In this document: positions 14,295-14,512 of the stretch, one piece after another
Layout of the letters: each line of letters opens with the position of its first letter
Numbering within the stretch: the first letter of the stretch is position 1
NCBI GenBank assembly: GCA_023396795.1
Contig: JAEWUY010000076.1
Span: 1 to 14,512, forward strand
DNA from: Bacillota bacterium
Lineage (GTDB): Bacteria > Bacillota_I > Bacilli_A > RFN20 > CAG-826
Length of the DNA stretch: 14,512 nucleotides
Reading direction: 5' to 3'
Made by a program: the position numbers and the translations under genes
Notes under the pieces: generated by a model
What the model saw: only the letters and a program-made list of their open reading frames with translations
What the model was told of the DNA's origin: nothing
Database searches by the model: none

Positions 14295-14295
14295 T
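14267..14295 (+). promoter_or_regulatory. Candidate extended -10 promoter overlapping the recJ stop
   Basis: TATGAT (14290-14295, five of six to TATAAT) is preceded by TGC, the extended -10 pattern TGn, and lies 17 bases from TTCATA (14267-14272, four of six). The predicted start is at about 14302, at the edge of the terminal helix of the RNA candidate downstream. Confidence 0.5.
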
Positions 14296-14298
14296 TTA

Positions 14299-14512
14299 AA
14301 TATCTCATTAACAATAAAAGTATCCAGAGGATGGATGAAGCGCGGCCTATCATGGTCTTACTTTCATTATTCACTGGTAAAATATAAAGGAATGTCGCGG
14401 AACCTCTAAAATTTTACTACTGCTTGACAGTCTGATTATCATACTGAGGACGCGACTTCCCCATTAAACGTCATTTGTAGGATAAGGCTTTGACCTTCTA
14501 TTTGAGATATTA
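14299..14512 (+). ncRNA. Candidate structured non-coding RNA, possibly 6S-like (may continue past the window)
   Basis: About 214 bases with no credible ORF fold into nested helices. The outermost is a perfect 9-bp helix, AATATCTCA (14299-14307) with TGAGATATT (14503-14511). Inside it are TATCC/GGATA (14321-14325 with 14480-14484) with AAAG/CTTT beside it, and GGATGA with TCATTT (14333-14338 with 14471-14476). The centre is a strong hairpin: GGAA/TTCC, GTCGCG/CGCGAC (14394-14399 with 14451-14456) and CCTC/GAGG (14403-14406 with 14446-14449). A closing stem, a large asymmetric middle bubble and a long terminal stem at about 200 bases resemble 6S RNA, but I see no decisive 6S sequence element. 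A riboswitch or leader of the next gene is an alternative. It is not tmRNA, RNase P or a T-box, as their signature sequences are missing. Confidence 0.5.

Noticed and set aside
1..14512. Mobile elements, CRISPR arrays, tRNA or rRNA genes
   Set aside because: No transposase, integrase, direct-repeat array, tRNA cloverleaf or rRNA sequence was seen on either strand.

Overview
The window is a compact stretch of core chromosome from a low-GC bacterium. Every gene is on the + strand. The L27 N-terminal extension beside a Prp protease gene, the valine T-box, the Shine-Dalgarno sites and the gene order (rplU-prp-rpmA-obg, ruvA-ruvB, secDF-recJ) all point to Firmicutes/Bacilli. The reduced spacing, a GT2 gene where Bacillus has spo0B, the absence of queA/tgt/yajC, and a very divergent SecDF suggest a lineage on the Mollicutes/Erysipelotrichia side (Acholeplasma-like or uncultivated Bacilli). 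This placement is an inference. Tryptophan is TGG throughout and recJ ends in TGA, so the standard bacterial code applies and Mycoplasma code 4 does not.

Layout. 1-345: C-terminal end of an unrecognised gene, then an intrinsic terminator. 430-669: promoter and complete T-box leader with a valine specifier, controlling valS (685-3273). 3306-3334: a terminator-like hairpin whose 3' arm is the Shine-Dalgarno of a 60-residue single-TM peptide gene (3335-3517), followed one codon later, in the same frame, by radC (3521-4210). 4253-5345: promoter, structured leader, rplU-prp-rpmA and terminator. 5371-8134: a GT2 glycosyltransferase of the Alg5/DPM1 type, obg and nadE. 8199-9862: a 32-residue single-TM microprotein, ruvA and ruvB, then a terminator. 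9957-12719: promoter carrying a 16-bp palindrome, secDF, terminator. 12732-14294: recJ. 14299-14512: no ORF, but a set of nested complementary helices behind an extended -10 promoter that overlaps the recJ stop codon; this is a probable structured non-coding RNA (6S-like is one option).

How the genes work together. Translation: valS charges tRNA-Val and senses it through the T-box; L21 and L27 are 50S proteins; Prp trims L27; Obg is a 50S-assembly GTPase. Genome maintenance: RuvAB, RecJ and RadC. Envelope and export: SecDF, the glycosyltransferase, and two tiny membrane peptides. NadE makes NAD.

No mobile elements, tRNAs, rRNAs or CRISPR arrays were seen. The most unusual items are the 60-aa peptide with its hairpin-masked ribosome site, the SecDF that appears to lack the intramembrane aspartates of its family, the palindrome filling the secDF promoter spacer, and the 3'-terminal RNA candidate.
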